64,000 bases of DNA from Burkholderiales bacterium 67-32 (lineage in GTDB: Bacteria > Pseudomonadota > Gammaproteobacteria > Burkholderiales > Burkholderiaceae_B), in the NCBI GenBank assembly GCA_001898625.1, contig MKUP01000012.1, positions 124,001-188,000 on the forward strand, read 5' to 3'. The position numbers were made by a program, and so were the translations under genes. A model generated the notes under the pieces. It searched no databases, was not told the DNA's origin, and worked only from the letters and a program-made list of their open reading frames with translations. Positions within the stretch are counted from its first letter, which is position 1. Each line of letters begins with the position of its first letter. This document shows positions 37,709 to 47,001 of the stretch, one piece after another.

Positions 37709-38656
37709 ATGCCATTCTTCGACCGTTCCGCCGCCGTGGGCTTCGGCCTCAATCCGCTCGACCGCATGTCCGAGGCGCGCGCCGACGCCGAGTTCGTCCG
37801 GGCGCGCCGGTACGATGCGGCGGCCCGGTTCATGGTGTTCGTCGGCGACGTGCCGCTGCTGGACGTGGGCGCGGCCGCGCCTTCCCCCTTGTTCGCCGCC
37901 GAGTCCTGGATAGGCCTGGGGCCCGCGCGGCAGGAGATCTTCCTGGGGCAGGACGAGCAGGGCCGGCCGCTGTTCGCGGTGGCGCTGGACGCCGGACTGG
38001 CCGAGGCGGCCGCCGCGCAGCCCGGGCTGGAACTGCTGGACCTGCGCAGCATCGCCATGCGCGGCCTGTTCCCGCCCGACCTGCTGGGTGAACTGGGCGG
38101 AGCCAAGGCCATCCTGAGCTGGCACGACCGGCACCGCTATTGCGCCAACTGCGGCGAACCCAGCCGCGTGTCCTGTGCCGGCTGGCGGCGCGACTGTCCG
38201 GCCTGCGGCGCCCAGCACTTCCCGCGCGTGGATCCGGTGGTGATCATGCTGGCGGTGGACGGCGACCGCTGCCTGCTGGGCCGGCAGCCGCGCTTCGCGG
38301 CGGGCATGTACTCGGCCCTGGCGGGCTTCCTCGAGCCCGGCGAGACCATCGAGGACGCCGTGCGGCGCGAGATCCGCGAGGAAGCGGGCATCGCCTGCGC
38401 CGAGGTGGCCTACTTCGCGTCGCAGCCCTGGCCGTTCCCGTCATCGCTGATGATAGGCTGCTTCGCCCGCGCGCAGGGCACCGACATCGTGATCGACCGC
38501 AACGAGCTGGAAGACGCGCGCTGGTTCACGCGCGAGGAAGTCCGCCAGATGCTGGACGGCACGCATCCCGAGGGCCTGTCCGCGCCCAGGCCCTACGCGA
38601 TTGCCCATCACCTGGTGCGGGCCTTCGTGGACGGAACCGGCCCCGCGCTGGATTGA
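37709..38656 (+). CDS. nudC: NADH pyrophosphatase (Nudix hydrolase)
   Basis: 315 aa. It hydrolyses NADH to NMNH and AMP and can remove NAD caps from RNA. The zinc ribbon uses CANC and CPAC (near residues 147-168), followed by FPRVDPVVIML. The Nudix box GFLEPGETIEDAVRREIREE continues into AGI, and the SQPWPFPSSLMIGCFA motif is specific to NudC. It stands alone, convergent with the lipoprotein gene. Confidence 0.95.
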   Translation: MPFFDRSAAVGFGLNPLDRMSEARADAEFVRARRYDAAARFMVFVGDVPLLDVGAAAPSPLFAAESWIGLGPARQEIFLGQDEQGRPLFAVALDAGLAEAAAAQPGLELLDLRSIAMRGLFPPDLLGELGGAKAILSWHDRHRYCANCGEPSRVSCAGWRRDCPACGAQHFPRVDPVVIMLAVDGDRCLLGRQPRFAAGMYSALAGFLEPGETIEDAVRREIREEAGIACAEVAYFASQPWPFPSSLMIGCFARAQGTDIVIDRNELEDARWFTREEVRQMLDGTHPEGLSAPRPYAIAHHLVRAFVDGTGPALD

Positions 38657-38671
38657 GCGCGGGCGGGGCGG

Positions 38672-40855
38672 TCAGGTGGTCAGCGTCTTGATCGCCCGGT
38701 CGTACACGGTCCAGGGCAGGAAGGCGTTCAATTGCTCCGGCGTCACGGTGGCCACGGGGAAGAAGTACAGCGGCGGCCCCACGTTCTTGTCCTTGCCCCG
38801 CTTGTCGATGACCTGCTTGCGCGCCGACAGGTTCTGGAACGCGAACACGTCGCCCTCGAAGTGCCGCACGTAGTAGCCGCGGGAGATCTTCACGCGTATG
38901 GATTTCAGGCCCGAGCTGAGCAAGGCCTCGGCCGGCGTGTCGGAGTCCGGCAGGAAGAAGCTGACCGCCCGCGACAACTGGAAGTCGTAGGCGAAGGTCT
39001 TCAGGTTGAACTTCTTGCCGTACTTGTCCTTGATGGGGTTGGCGAAGGAGTCTTCCAGGTTCTTCTTGGTGGGAAGCCGCCACGGGTAGGCGGCGATCAG
39101 GTCCGGTCCCAGGCTGGCATTGCCGGTCGGTACGCCCTTGGATTCGCAGGGGTCGACCTGCTCGTGGCGCATCATCTTCGCCAGGTCCAGGCGCCCGGGA
39201 TTCCATCCGGGCGTGGTCTTGACGTCCGCCGGGATGAGGTCGAGGAAGGACTCCGCCTTGTTGCAGCGGCCCACCCAGGTCAGCCGGTTGCCCACGTCCA
39301 GGAACTGCTTCTGGCTGTACAGGTACTTGGGCCGCAGCTTCTCGACGTTGGCCGTCTGGCGCTCCAGGCGTTCCTTCAACTGCTGGATGCGCGAGGTGTT
39401 GACGGCGCCGCCGGTCAGCTTGGCGTAGGCATCGTAGGCGTCGATCAGATAGCCGTAGGCCAGCGCGTTGCGGGCCTGGTACCAGTCCAGCAGGTCGATG
39501 TACTGCTGCTGGATGGCGGCCGTGTAGAATTTTTCCCCCCGCCCCACCGGCATCCAGCGATTCAATACGCCGGCGCTGGCGAACGAGCCCAGGCCGACGA
39601 ACTGGTTGTGGGCCTCGATCAACGCCGATTCGCGCAGGAACAGCGCCAGGCACTGCGTGGTCATCGTCAGCCGGTAGTTGTCGTCGATCGGCGTCGAGGT
39701 CTTGGTGTAGAACGCGTTGGTCTCGTCGATCAGCGTCTTGGTGCCGTCGAAGGTGTTGAACGCGGTCCGCACCGCGTCGAAGGTCCGGTTGAACTCGGCC
39801 TGGGCCTGGCGCCGCAGCAGTTCCTCGATCGAGCGGGCCAGGCCCTTGATCTGCGAATCCAGCGCGGCCACGGCGTCCATCACGGGATTGCTGGTGGGGA
39901 AAAGCGCGCCCAGGATCAGGTTGCCGACGTCGCCGATGATGGGAAAGCCCGATGCGCTGGCCGCTTTCTTGAGCGCGAAGGCGATCAGGGCCTTGGCGGG
40001 ATTGGACCAGTACTCGCGGATCAGTTCGGCCAGGTCCGAGGGGATGTTCTCGTCCACGCCGTCGTCGTACTCCGGGACGTCGTCGCACGAGGTTTCCTCG
40101 TCGTCGCCGGCGGCCAGGAATGATGTCTTGCGCACCGACAGGGACGCGGTGTCGCCGGCCGGCGGGAAGCCCTGGTCGATGGCCCGCACGATGGCCTCGA
40201 CCGTGGCATCCAGGTAGCCCTGCAGCCCCAGTCCGGAGGCCACCGCCTCCTGGCGCAGCCGGTCCTGGTCGATGGCCGGGCCGCGGGCTTCCAGGTCGGA
40301 CAGCAGCACCGAATAATCGACACCCAGGAATTCCTTGACGACGAAGTCGATGGCATTGGGGGACGACAGCTTCAGGCGCTCGGACAGCCGGAAGGCCAGC
40401 GTGGGCACGAGATTGACGTCGACCACGGGGTCGGTCTTGGTCTGGTGGTTGTATTCGAAGCCGTAGAGTTCGCCCTGCGAGGTCTGGGCGACGGCCATCA
40501 GGAAGCGCCGGCCGATCCGGTCGGACTGGAAGAAGCCCTGGGCGTCGGCGGTGCCTTCGTCGACCAGCGCGCCGCGCACGTCCAGGACCTGGACGCGTAC
40601 GCCGGCCTGGGGCAGGCCGCCCAGCATGACGCGCACGCCGAAGGTCTGCCCTTCGGTGGGCAGTGCCAGGGCGTCCAGGTCGAGGGGCAGCGAGGCGGGC
40701 AGCGTGTCGATGCCGGTGGCATGCCGGTAGTCCTCGGCGTCGCCGTCGGGCTGGCCGGACGGTTCGGTGCCGCCGGATCCGCCGCAGGCGGCCAGCAGGG
40801 CCAGCAGCGTGCCCGCCATGCCGCCGTTGAGGATCATGCGCCGGTGCGGATTCAT
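38672..40855 (-). CDS. Large unrecognised lipoprotein with a central helical region
   Basis: 727 aa, family not recognised. A lipobox signal peptide (GTLLALLAAC, lipidated C24) is followed by a low-complexity GGSGG linker, so it is membrane-anchored outside the cytoplasm. Residues about 75-180 look like a carboxypeptidase-regulatory or similar beta module (FGVRVMLGGLPQAGVRVQVL). Around residues 270-380 is a hydrophobic-helical stretch (FPIIGDVGNLILGALFP, then IKGLARSIEELLRRQAQAEF) faintly reminiscent of the pore-forming bundle of Cry-type toxins. The C-terminus (PWTVYDRAIKTLTT) looks ordered. No partner genes nearby. Confidence 0.75.
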   Translation of the reverse strand: MNPHRRMILNGGMAGTLLALLAACGGSGGTEPSGQPDGDAEDYRHATGIDTLPASLPLDLDALALPTEGQTFGVRVMLGGLPQAGVRVQVLDVRGALVDEGTADAQGFFQSDRIGRRFLMAVAQTSQGELYGFEYNHQTKTDPVVDVNLVPTLAFRLSERLKLSSPNAIDFVVKEFLGVDYSVLLSDLEARGPAIDQDRLRQEAVASGLGLQGYLDATVEAIVRAIDQGFPPAGDTASLSVRKTSFLAAGDDEETSCDDVPEYDDGVDENIPSDLAELIREYWSNPAKALIAFALKKAASASGFPIIGDVGNLILGALFPTSNPVMDAVAALDSQIKGLARSIEELLRRQAQAEFNRTFDAVRTAFNTFDGTKTLIDETNAFYTKTSTPIDDNYRLTMTTQCLALFLRESALIEAHNQFVGLGSFASAGVLNRWMPVGRGEKFYTAAIQQQYIDLLDWYQARNALAYGYLIDAYDAYAKLTGGAVNTSRIQQLKERLERQTANVEKLRPKYLYSQKQFLDVGNRLTWVGRCNKAESFLDLIPADVKTTPGWNPGRLDLAKMMRHEQVDPCESKGVPTGNASLGPDLIAAYPWRLPTKKNLEDSFANPIKDKYGKKFNLKTFAYDFQLSRAVSFFLPDSDTPAEALLSSGLKSIRVKISRGYYVRHFEGDVFAFQNLSARKQVIDKRGKDKNVGPPLYFFPVATVTPEQLNAFLPWTVYDRAIKTLTT

Positions 40856-40973
40856 TGCAGAGCTTCCTTCGTAATCACTGATCCGGCCTGGGCCGGTCAA
40901 CCTGGAAGCTTTGCATGGACGGGGGCGGGGGGCGATCCCTAGAACTGGGGGTTTTGAGGGCGGGATCGCCGGG

Positions 40974-41963
40974 TCAGGTCTCCGGCGCGATGTTCTCGCT
41001 GCGTATCACCTGGGTCCAGCGCTGGATGTCCTCGGCCACGAAGGACTGGGCCTGCGCGGCCGTCGTCGGCCAGGGCGCGGCCGCCTGCTTCTTCAGCGCC
41101 GCCAGCATCTCGGCATCCGACAGCGCCTGCGCCACCGTTTCATTCAATCGGCGCACGACCGCCGGCGGCAGGCCGCGCGGACCGGCCAGCGCGTACCACG
41201 CACTGACGTCGAAACCGGGCAGCACCGTCTCGGCCACCGTGGGCACCTCGGGCAGGCCGGGATAGCGGTCGATGGACGTGACGGCCAGCGCCCGGACCGC
41301 GCCGGACTGGATCTGGCTGACCGCGTTGCCGGCCAGGGACGTGAAGATGTAGGGCACCTCGCCGCCCATCAGCGCCATCATGGGCGCGTTGCCGCCCTTG
41401 TACGGCACGTGCGTCATCTGCACGCCCAGGCGCGACTGGAACAGCACCGAGGCCAGGTGCATGCCGGTGCCTATGCCGCCGGTGCCGAAGTCGACACCGC
41501 CTGGTTTGGCCCGGGCCTCGGCCACCAGGTCCCGCACGGTGGCGGACTTGGCGGCGGGGCCCGCCAGTATCACGAAGGGACTGCGGGTGACCATGGATGC
41601 CAGCGTGAAATCGCCGGCCGGATCGAAGGGCAGCGACTTGTACAGCCCCGGCGCCGCCGAATGGCCCGAGGCCATGAAGAACAGCGTGTAGCCGTCGGGC
41701 GGGGCCTTGGCCACGAAGTTCGCGCCCACCGTGCCGCCGGCGCCGGGCTTGCCTTCGACGTAGGCGGTCTGGCCCAGGCGTTCGGTCAGCTGCTGCGCCA
41801 GCAGGCGGGCCTGGATGTCGACCGCCCCGCCGGCGGTGAAGCCGTGGACCAGGCGGATGGGCTTGGCGGGCCAGGCATCCTGGGCCAGCGCGCGGGCGCC
41901 CGGAACGGTGGCGGCGGCGCCGGCCAGCGTGGCCAGCTCGCGGATGAATCGGCGGCGTGTCAT
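40974..41963 (-). CDS. Bug-family (TctC-like) periplasmic substrate-binding protein
   Basis: 329 aa. A twin-arginine-like start MTRRRFIRELATLAGAAATV ends at RALAQ. The Bug ligand loop is IRLVHGFTAGGAVDIQARLL, and YVEGKPGAGGTVGANFVAKA and PPDGYTLFF follow. No TctAB genes adjoin it. Its start overlaps the stop of the amidohydrolase by four bases, so binding protein and enzyme are made together; the ligand is probably the hydrolase substrate or a product. Confidence 0.92.
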   Translation of the reverse strand: MTRRRFIRELATLAGAAATVPGARALAQDAWPAKPIRLVHGFTAGGAVDIQARLLAQQLTERLGQTAYVEGKPGAGGTVGANFVAKAPPDGYTLFFMASGHSAAPGLYKSLPFDPAGDFTLASMVTRSPFVILAGPAAKSATVRDLVAEARAKPGGVDFGTGGIGTGMHLASVLFQSRLGVQMTHVPYKGGNAPMMALMGGEVPYIFTSLAGNAVSQIQSGAVRALAVTSIDRYPGLPEVPTVAETVLPGFDVSAWYALAGPRGLPPAVVRRLNETVAQALSDAEMLAALKKQAAAPWPTTAAQAQSFVAEDIQRWTQVIRSENIAPET

Positions 41964-43381
41964 ACCAGGAACCTCCCGGGTTGGGGTCCGCGCTCGACCG
42001 GCACGCTCTTGAACGAGCCGTCCTGGAAGAGGCGCAGGCGGGACGCCAGCAGTTCGTCCGTCAGGCGGGCGAGGCGGCCGGCGTCGAAGGCGAGGCGGCC
42101 GTCGCGCTTGACGAAGCGGCCGGCGACCATGACGTTCTCGATGTCCGAGGTTTCCGCGTACATGACGACGACGTGCGCGGGATCGCCGCCGGCGTTGGCG
42201 GGGAAGATATTCATGCCGCGCGTGTCGATCATGATCAGGTCGGCCTGCTTGCCCGGCGCCAGCGAGCCGGTCTTCCTGTCCAGGCCGAAGGCCTTGGCCC
42301 CGCCCAGTGTGGCCCAGTGGATGGCATCGCGCGTCTGGGTGGAGTGCTGGGTCTTGGCCGGCCAGTTGCCTTCGGCGAACAGGCTGCGGTTGTCCAGTTC
42401 GCGCTGGTGCAGGAAGGCATGGCGCATGACCCAGAGCATGGAGCTGTTGAAGTAGGGATCGCAGTCGGTTCCCAGCGAGGGCGTGGCGCCGTGCTTGACC
42501 AGCCGTCCCAGCATGGCGGGTTTCTCGTAGTTCAGCATCTCGGTCAGGTTGGTGGCCGTGATGGTACAGCCGGCGTCCAGCACGATCTTCAGCTCGTCGT
42601 CGTCGAAGCAGTTGCCGTGGCCGATGTTGTGGTCCGGGCCCAGCAGGCCCTCGCGGGCCAGGCGCGGATAGCCGTCCTCGACCACGCGCTTGCCCTTGCG
42701 GCCATAGGTGTGGGCGGAATTGAACAGGCCGTATTCGCGCGCCAGGCGGATGTCGTGGACGGCCACGTCGTATTCGCCCCAATCGGGGCCCAGGATGGCC
42801 ATGGCCAGCGTAACCAGCCCGTCGTCGGTGGCCAGCCGGCCGGTGCGCAGGCGGTGGATCTCGTCGCGCGGGAAAGGCTGCTTGTAGTAGGGGACGGCGC
42901 CTTCGCGCTCGGGCGGCTTGACCGTGCCGCGCGCGAACACGGCGCGTATGCCCGATTCCTCCAGCGCGTCGATGGCGGCGTCGGTCATCTCGGCGTCGCG
43001 CAGGATGTGGCACCAGTCGACGATGGTGGTGGTGCCGTTGCGCAACTGGTTCAGCGCGCCCAGCAGGTTGCCCAGGTAGACGTCGCGCGCGGTGTAGTAG
43101 GTAGCCAGCTTCTTGTGCAGGTTGGCATGGTAGTCGCGGCTGCCGACCCAGTCGGCGCCGATGCCGCGCAGCTGGAACTCCCAGGTATGGATGTGGGCGT
43201 TGACCATGCCCGGCATGACGATGCGGTGCGTGCCGTCCACTACCTCGTCGGCGGCCGCGTTCAGGCCGGGGCCGATGGCGGCGATCCTGTCGCCTTCAAT
43301 GAGGATGTCGGCCTGGGCGAGGTCGCCCACGGCGGGGTCCATGGAAAGAATGGAAGCGTTCCTGATCAGCGTGCGGCTCAT
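41960..43381 (-). CDS. Amidohydrolase family protein (AtzA/TrzA-like)
   Basis: 473 aa metal-dependent hydrolase. HxH metal ligands are in MPGMVNAHIHTWEFQLRGIG; further ligands are H in HNIGHGNCFDDDELK and D in SLGTDCDPYFNSSMLWVMRH. The C-terminal GLDRKTGSLAPGKQADLIMI is the usual beta-sandwich return. A distant paralogue of the enzyme at 24754-26298. It forms a two-gene operon with the following Bug gene and is divergent from a LysR gene, its likely regulator. Confidence 0.9.
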   Translation of the reverse strand: MSRTLIRNASILSMDPAVGDLAQADILIEGDRIAAIGPGLNAAADEVVDGTHRIVMPGMVNAHIHTWEFQLRGIGADWVGSRDYHANLHKKLATYYTARDVYLGNLLGALNQLRNGTTTIVDWCHILRDAEMTDAAIDALEESGIRAVFARGTVKPPEREGAVPYYKQPFPRDEIHRLRTGRLATDDGLVTLAMAILGPDWGEYDVAVHDIRLAREYGLFNSAHTYGRKGKRVVEDGYPRLAREGLLGPDHNIGHGNCFDDDELKIVLDAGCTITATNLTEMLNYEKPAMLGRLVKHGATPSLGTDCDPYFNSSMLWVMRHAFLHQRELDNRSLFAEGNWPAKTQHSTQTRDAIHWATLGGAKAFGLDRKTGSLAPGKQADLIMIDTRGMNIFPANAGGDPAHVVVMYAETSDIENVMVAGRFVKRDGRLAFDAGRLARLTDELLASRLRLFQDGSFKSVPVERGPQPGRFLV

Positions 43382-43488
43382 GTGTCCCCTCGGATGCGAT
43401 GGCGGAGATCCCCGGGGCCCGGGCCATCAGGCCGTGGGCCGCCGGGTGGGCGGAGGCAGGACGCGCGCGACTGCGTATGAAAGCCATG

Positions 43489-43516
43489 TTGACATTTTCC
43501 TCATCGGCGATAAACA
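43489..43516 (+). promoter_or_regulatory. Possible sigma-70 promoter for the lysR gene
   Basis: TTGACA (43489-43494) is followed after 16 bases by TAAACA (43511-43516), about 40 bases before the lysR ATG at 43556. A TTTCC / GGAAA dyad (43537-43551) lies immediately before that ATG and could be an autoregulatory site. Confidence 0.4.
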
Positions 43517-43555
43517 TCGTCAGATCAAAAAATTGCTTTCCAATCCGGAAAAAAT

Positions 43556-44476
43556 ATGGACCGGTTCGTGGCGATGTCGGTGTTCCGCAAGGTCGTCGAG
43601 CACGAAAGCTTCACGCTGGCCGCGCGCCAGCTGGGCATGTCGGTGGGATCGGTCAGCAAGTACCTGACGTGGCTGGAACTGCACCTGGGCACCTCGCTGG
43701 TGGCCCGCACCACGCGCCGCCTGAACGTGACCGAGGCGGGTCGCAGCTACTACGCGCAATGCGCGCGGCTGCTGGATGACCTGGAGGAGGTCGAGCGGTC
43801 GGCCGCGTCCATGCAGACCATGCCGCGCGGCGTGCTGAAAGTCCGCGCGCCGGTGTCGCTGGACTACGCGGGCTTCGGGGTCATGATGGGCGAGTTCCTG
43901 CGGCAGTTCCCCGCCGTCAAGGTCGAGATGACGCTGAACGACCGCTTCATCGACCTGGATGACGAAGGCTACGACGTCGCGCTGGCCCTGGGCAGCAATC
44001 AGAAATACGTCAACCATCCCACGCACGCCACCCGCGCCATCGCCCGCATGACGCGCACGGTGGCGGCATCGCCCGGCTATCTGTCGGGACGCGAGGCGCC
44101 CGCCGCGCCGCAGGACCTGAAGCGGCACGATTGTCTGGTCTACGATCGCGGTCCGGCCCCGGACGAATGGCATTTCTCCGATGGCCGGACCGAGCGCATG
44201 GTGCACGTGGGCGGCAGCCTGCGCAGCAATAACAGCCAGGTGCTCAAGGATGCGCTGCTGGGCGGCTCGGGCCTGGCCATGCTGCCGACCTTCATGATCG
44301 CCCAGGCCCTGGACGAAGGGCGGCTGGCGCCGGTGCTGCCCGGCTGGACGCCGGCGTCGCGCACGCTGTACGTGATCCACCCGCGGCCGCGCCATTCGTC
44401 GCTGAAGATACGCGAGTTCGTCGACTTCGTGTCGGCGTGCTTCGAGGGGGATCCGCGCTGGCGCCTGGAGCCCTAG
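43556..44476 (+). CDS. LysR-family transcriptional regulator
   Basis: 306 aa of the CrgA-like branch: SVFRKVVEHESFTLAARQLG and the recognition region SVGSVSKYLTWLELHLG, then TRRLNVTEAGRSYYAQC and an effector domain. Divergent from the amidohydrolase-Bug operon, which it probably regulates. No clear Shine-Dalgarno site precedes the ATG. Confidence 0.92.
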   Translation: MDRFVAMSVFRKVVEHESFTLAARQLGMSVGSVSKYLTWLELHLGTSLVARTTRRLNVTEAGRSYYAQCARLLDDLEEVERSAASMQTMPRGVLKVRAPVSLDYAGFGVMMGEFLRQFPAVKVEMTLNDRFIDLDDEGYDVALALGSNQKYVNHPTHATRAIARMTRTVAASPGYLSGREAPAAPQDLKRHDCLVYDRGPAPDEWHFSDGRTERMVHVGGSLRSNNSQVLKDALLGGSGLAMLPTFMIAQALDEGRLAPVLPGWTPASRTLYVIHPRPRHSSLKIREFVDFVSACFEGDPRWRLEP

Positions 44477-45096
44477 CGCCCCAGTCCGATGACCGCGATG
44501 ATGCGTCCGAAGGCCACGGACCGGTCGATGGCCAGCATGCCCCCGTGCTGTTCGCAGATGCGCCCGACCAGCCTCAGCCCGAAGCCGGCATCGGCCGGCA
44601 GCTCGAGCTCCGGCGGGAAGCCCACGCCTTCGTCCTCGACGGTCACGGTGACCAGGCCCGGACCGTATTCCACGTCGAGGTGGACGTTGCCGGCGCTGTA
44701 CTTGACGGCATTGGTCGCCAGCTCGATCAGGACCGAGCCGAGCGACATCGCCGCGTCGCTGTCCAGCGGCAGCTCGTCGTTGGACGTGATCGTCACGAGG
44801 CGGTTCGAGCGAGGGTCGATCAGCGCCGATTGCAGATGCTGCGCAAGGTTGGCCAGATACGCGGACGCGTCGGGCACGACGCCGGGTTCCTGCCGATACG
44901 CATGATCGTGCAGCCGCACCAGGCTTTCGATACGGCTGACCGCGACGCCGAGTTCCCGGCGCACGTCCTCGTTGCCGGAGCGCCGCGCCTGGACCTGCAA
45001 GGCGCTGGAGAGCAGATGCAGGCCGTTGCGCATGCGATGGTGCAGTTCGCGTAGCCGAAGTTCGTGGAGGGTGCTGGAGTCGTCAGGTGGGGACAT
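44473..45096 (-). CDS. Soluble sensor histidine kinase, HisKA_2 type
   Basis: 207 aa. Phospho-acceptor motif of the HisKA_2/HWE-like group in LRELHHRMRNGLHLLSSALQ, then a HATPase domain with IELATNAVKYSAGNVHLDVE, VEDEGVGFPPELELPADAGF and GLRLVGRICEQHGG. There is no sensor domain or membrane segment, so it must receive its signal through another protein. It ends convergently with the lysR gene (4-base overlap). A CsbD stress gene lies about 70 bases beyond its start on the far side, on the same strand. Confidence 0.88.
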   Translation of the reverse strand: MSPPDDSSTLHELRLRELHHRMRNGLHLLSSALQVQARRSGNEDVRRELGVAVSRIESLVRLHDHAYRQEPGVVPDASAYLANLAQHLQSALIDPRSNRLVTITSNDELPLDSDAAMSLGSVLIELATNAVKYSAGNVHLDVEYGPGLVTVTVEDEGVGFPPELELPADAGFGLRLVGRICEQHGGMLAIDRSVAFGRIIAVIGLGR

Positions 45097-45168
45097 GGAT
45101 GCTGCTGGTGTACCGGGGTGCGGGGATCCCGGCCGGGATGGGACGGCGGCCCGCGGGCCGCCGCTGCG

Positions 45169-45354
45169 TTACTTCTCGTTCAGCTCGTCACGCAGCTTGT
45201 CCTTGGCTTCGCCGATACGGCGCTGCACGGTTCCCACGGTCTTCTCCACCTTGCCCTTGGCTTCGGTTGACCGGTCGCCCGTCAGCTTGCCCGCGGTTTC
45301 CTTGACGGTGCCCTTGATTTCCTTGGCTGCGCCCTTGATGCGATCCTTGTCCAT
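45169..45354 (-). CDS. CsbD-family stress-response protein
   Basis: 61 aa, hydrophilic and lysine-rich. DRIKGAAKEIKGTVKETAGK and LTGDRSTEAKGKVEKTVG are the CsbD signature (in Bacillus a sigma-B regulated general-stress protein of unknown function). Upstream, at 45382-45399, is a CGGTCCG / CGGACCG dyad. Confidence 0.92.
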   Translation of the reverse strand: MDKDRIKGAAKEIKGTVKETAGKLTGDRSTEAKGKVEKTVGTVQRRIGEAKDKLRDELNEK

Positions 45355-45489
45355 GCGAACTCCTCATCAATGGTAAGGGTGCGGTCCGTTGCCGGACCGG
45401 GGGTGGAACAGACTGTAGCGTCGAGCCGGGGTCGCGGCTAGATGAGCCCGTACCAGGGGCGGTAGTCTTTCTATCCCGCGGGCAGCCTT

Positions 45490-47001
45490 CTAGCGCCCAC
45501 GTGTGCGTCCGGCGCCCTTGGCCGGCACCTGGTATCCGGTCACGCCGCGCTGGCGCGCCCAGACGATGGCGTCGCTGCGGCGGTGCACGCCAATCTTGCT
45601 GTACAGCATCGCGATGTGGTTGCGCACCGTGTTGGGCGACACCCGCATCGCCGCGGCGATCTGCTCGTTGTTCTCGCCCTGGCACATCCGTCCCAGCACC
45701 TCGTGTTCGCGCGGCGTCAGTTCCGACAGCGCCGGGGTGCCGGCAAGGGTGTCCTGCGGACGCCGGATCTGGGCCAGCTTCTCGATGACGGTGCGGCTGA
45801 ACCAGGACGCGTCCTGCATGACGGTGTCGATGGCCGCGACCAGTTCCTCTTCGCCGCGCTTGCGGTCGGTGATGTCCTGGATCGTCACGAGTACGCAGGC
45901 CTGGCCGTTGATGGTGGCGGTCTCGGCCGACAGCAGGCAGTCCAGTATGTCTCCCCCGCGGGTGCGCAACGCGACCTCGGCATTGCGCACGGCGCCCGAG
46001 GCATCCAGGTCGTCCTTCAGCTTGCGATGGACGGCGGCGTCGGCCCACAGGTGCAGGTCGGCCGGCGTCTTGGCCAGGATGTCCGGCGCCTCGTGGCCCG
46101 TGGCGGCGATGAAGGCTTCATTCACGGCCATCAGCGCGAAGTCGCCGCGGTCGCATACGGCCATCGGCACGGGCGCCAGCATGAAGGCCTTCGAGAAGCG
46201 TTCCTCGGTCTGGCGCAGCGCGTCCTCCGCGCGGCGGCGTGGCTCCAGGTCCATGAAGGTGAAGAGCATGCAGGCGTCTTCGCCCACGTCCAGGGGCTGG
46301 CCGGCGACGATCACGAGTTTGGTGCCGCCGTCCTTCAGGCGCAGCGCGGCTTCCATCTGCGGAATCGTGCGGCCTTCCCCGAGCAGGCGGATCGCGTCGT
46401 CGCGGCGCGCGGCCTCGTTGAGGACGTCGAGTTCATAGGTGGAGCGGCCCAGCACTTCGTCCCGGACGTAGCCCGTCATGTCCAGGAAGCCCTGGTTGAC
46501 CTTGATGTAGCGCAGGTCGGCCAGGCTGCAGATGATGGCCGGAGCGGGGTTGGTATTGAAGGTGCGTTCGAACCGTTCTTCGGCGCTGAAGCGCTCGGTC
46601 ACGTCCTGGATCACGAGCACCAGCGACTCGGGTTCCTCCGATGCGCCGGTCAGCACGAGGCCGCGCACCTGGAGCATGCGCCGGAAGGATTCGTCGGCGG
46701 GCCGGGTCGCCTCGACCACCACGTCGCTGAAGCGCTCGCCGGCCAGCACCCGCATGACCGGATACTGGGCGGGTGCCAGGGTGTGGTTGTTGCGGTACTT
46801 CAGCGTATAGGCGGCGGCATAGTCCTGGGCCGTGCGGCCCAGGGCGGCCAGGTTCTTCGCGTCGTGGATGGCCAGCGCCGTGTCGTTCGCCCAGACGATG
46901 GTGCCGTCCGGGTCGAGCAGGAGGATGCCTTCGGCCAGCCCGGAGATGATCTGCTGGAGCTGGCGCCGGTCGGCGTGCGGCTTGTCGGTGCTCTTGCTCA
47001 T
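45490..47001 (-). CDS. Multi-PAS-domain LuxR-type transcriptional regulator
   Basis: 503 aa. Three PAS modules are visible (about residues 15-130 with GILLLDPDGTIVWANDTALA; 140-260 with DLRYIKVNQGFLDMTGYVRD; 275-395 with DFALMAVNEAFIAATGHEAP), followed by a LuxR/FixJ-type helix-turn-helix: LSELTPREHEVLGRMCQGEN and VSPNTVRNHIAMLYSKIGVH. No receiver domain, so ligand or redox sensing through PAS is likely. The ATG overlaps the stop of the upstream lysR gene (ATGA) and has AAGGAG nearby. Confidence 0.9.
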   Translation of the reverse strand: MSKSTDKPHADRRQLQQIISGLAEGILLLDPDGTIVWANDTALAIHDAKNLAALGRTAQDYAAAYTLKYRNNHTLAPAQYPVMRVLAGERFSDVVVEATRPADESFRRMLQVRGLVLTGASEEPESLVLVIQDVTERFSAEERFERTFNTNPAPAIICSLADLRYIKVNQGFLDMTGYVRDEVLGRSTYELDVLNEAARRDDAIRLLGEGRTIPQMEAALRLKDGGTKLVIVAGQPLDVGEDACMLFTFMDLEPRRRAEDALRQTEERFSKAFMLAPVPMAVCDRGDFALMAVNEAFIAATGHEAPDILAKTPADLHLWADAAVHRKLKDDLDASGAVRNAEVALRTRGGDILDCLLSAETATINGQACVLVTIQDITDRKRGEEELVAAIDTVMQDASWFSRTVIEKLAQIRRPQDTLAGTPALSELTPREHEVLGRMCQGENNEQIAAAMRVSPNTVRNHIAMLYSKIGVHRRSDAIVWARQRGVTGYQVPAKGAGRTRGR

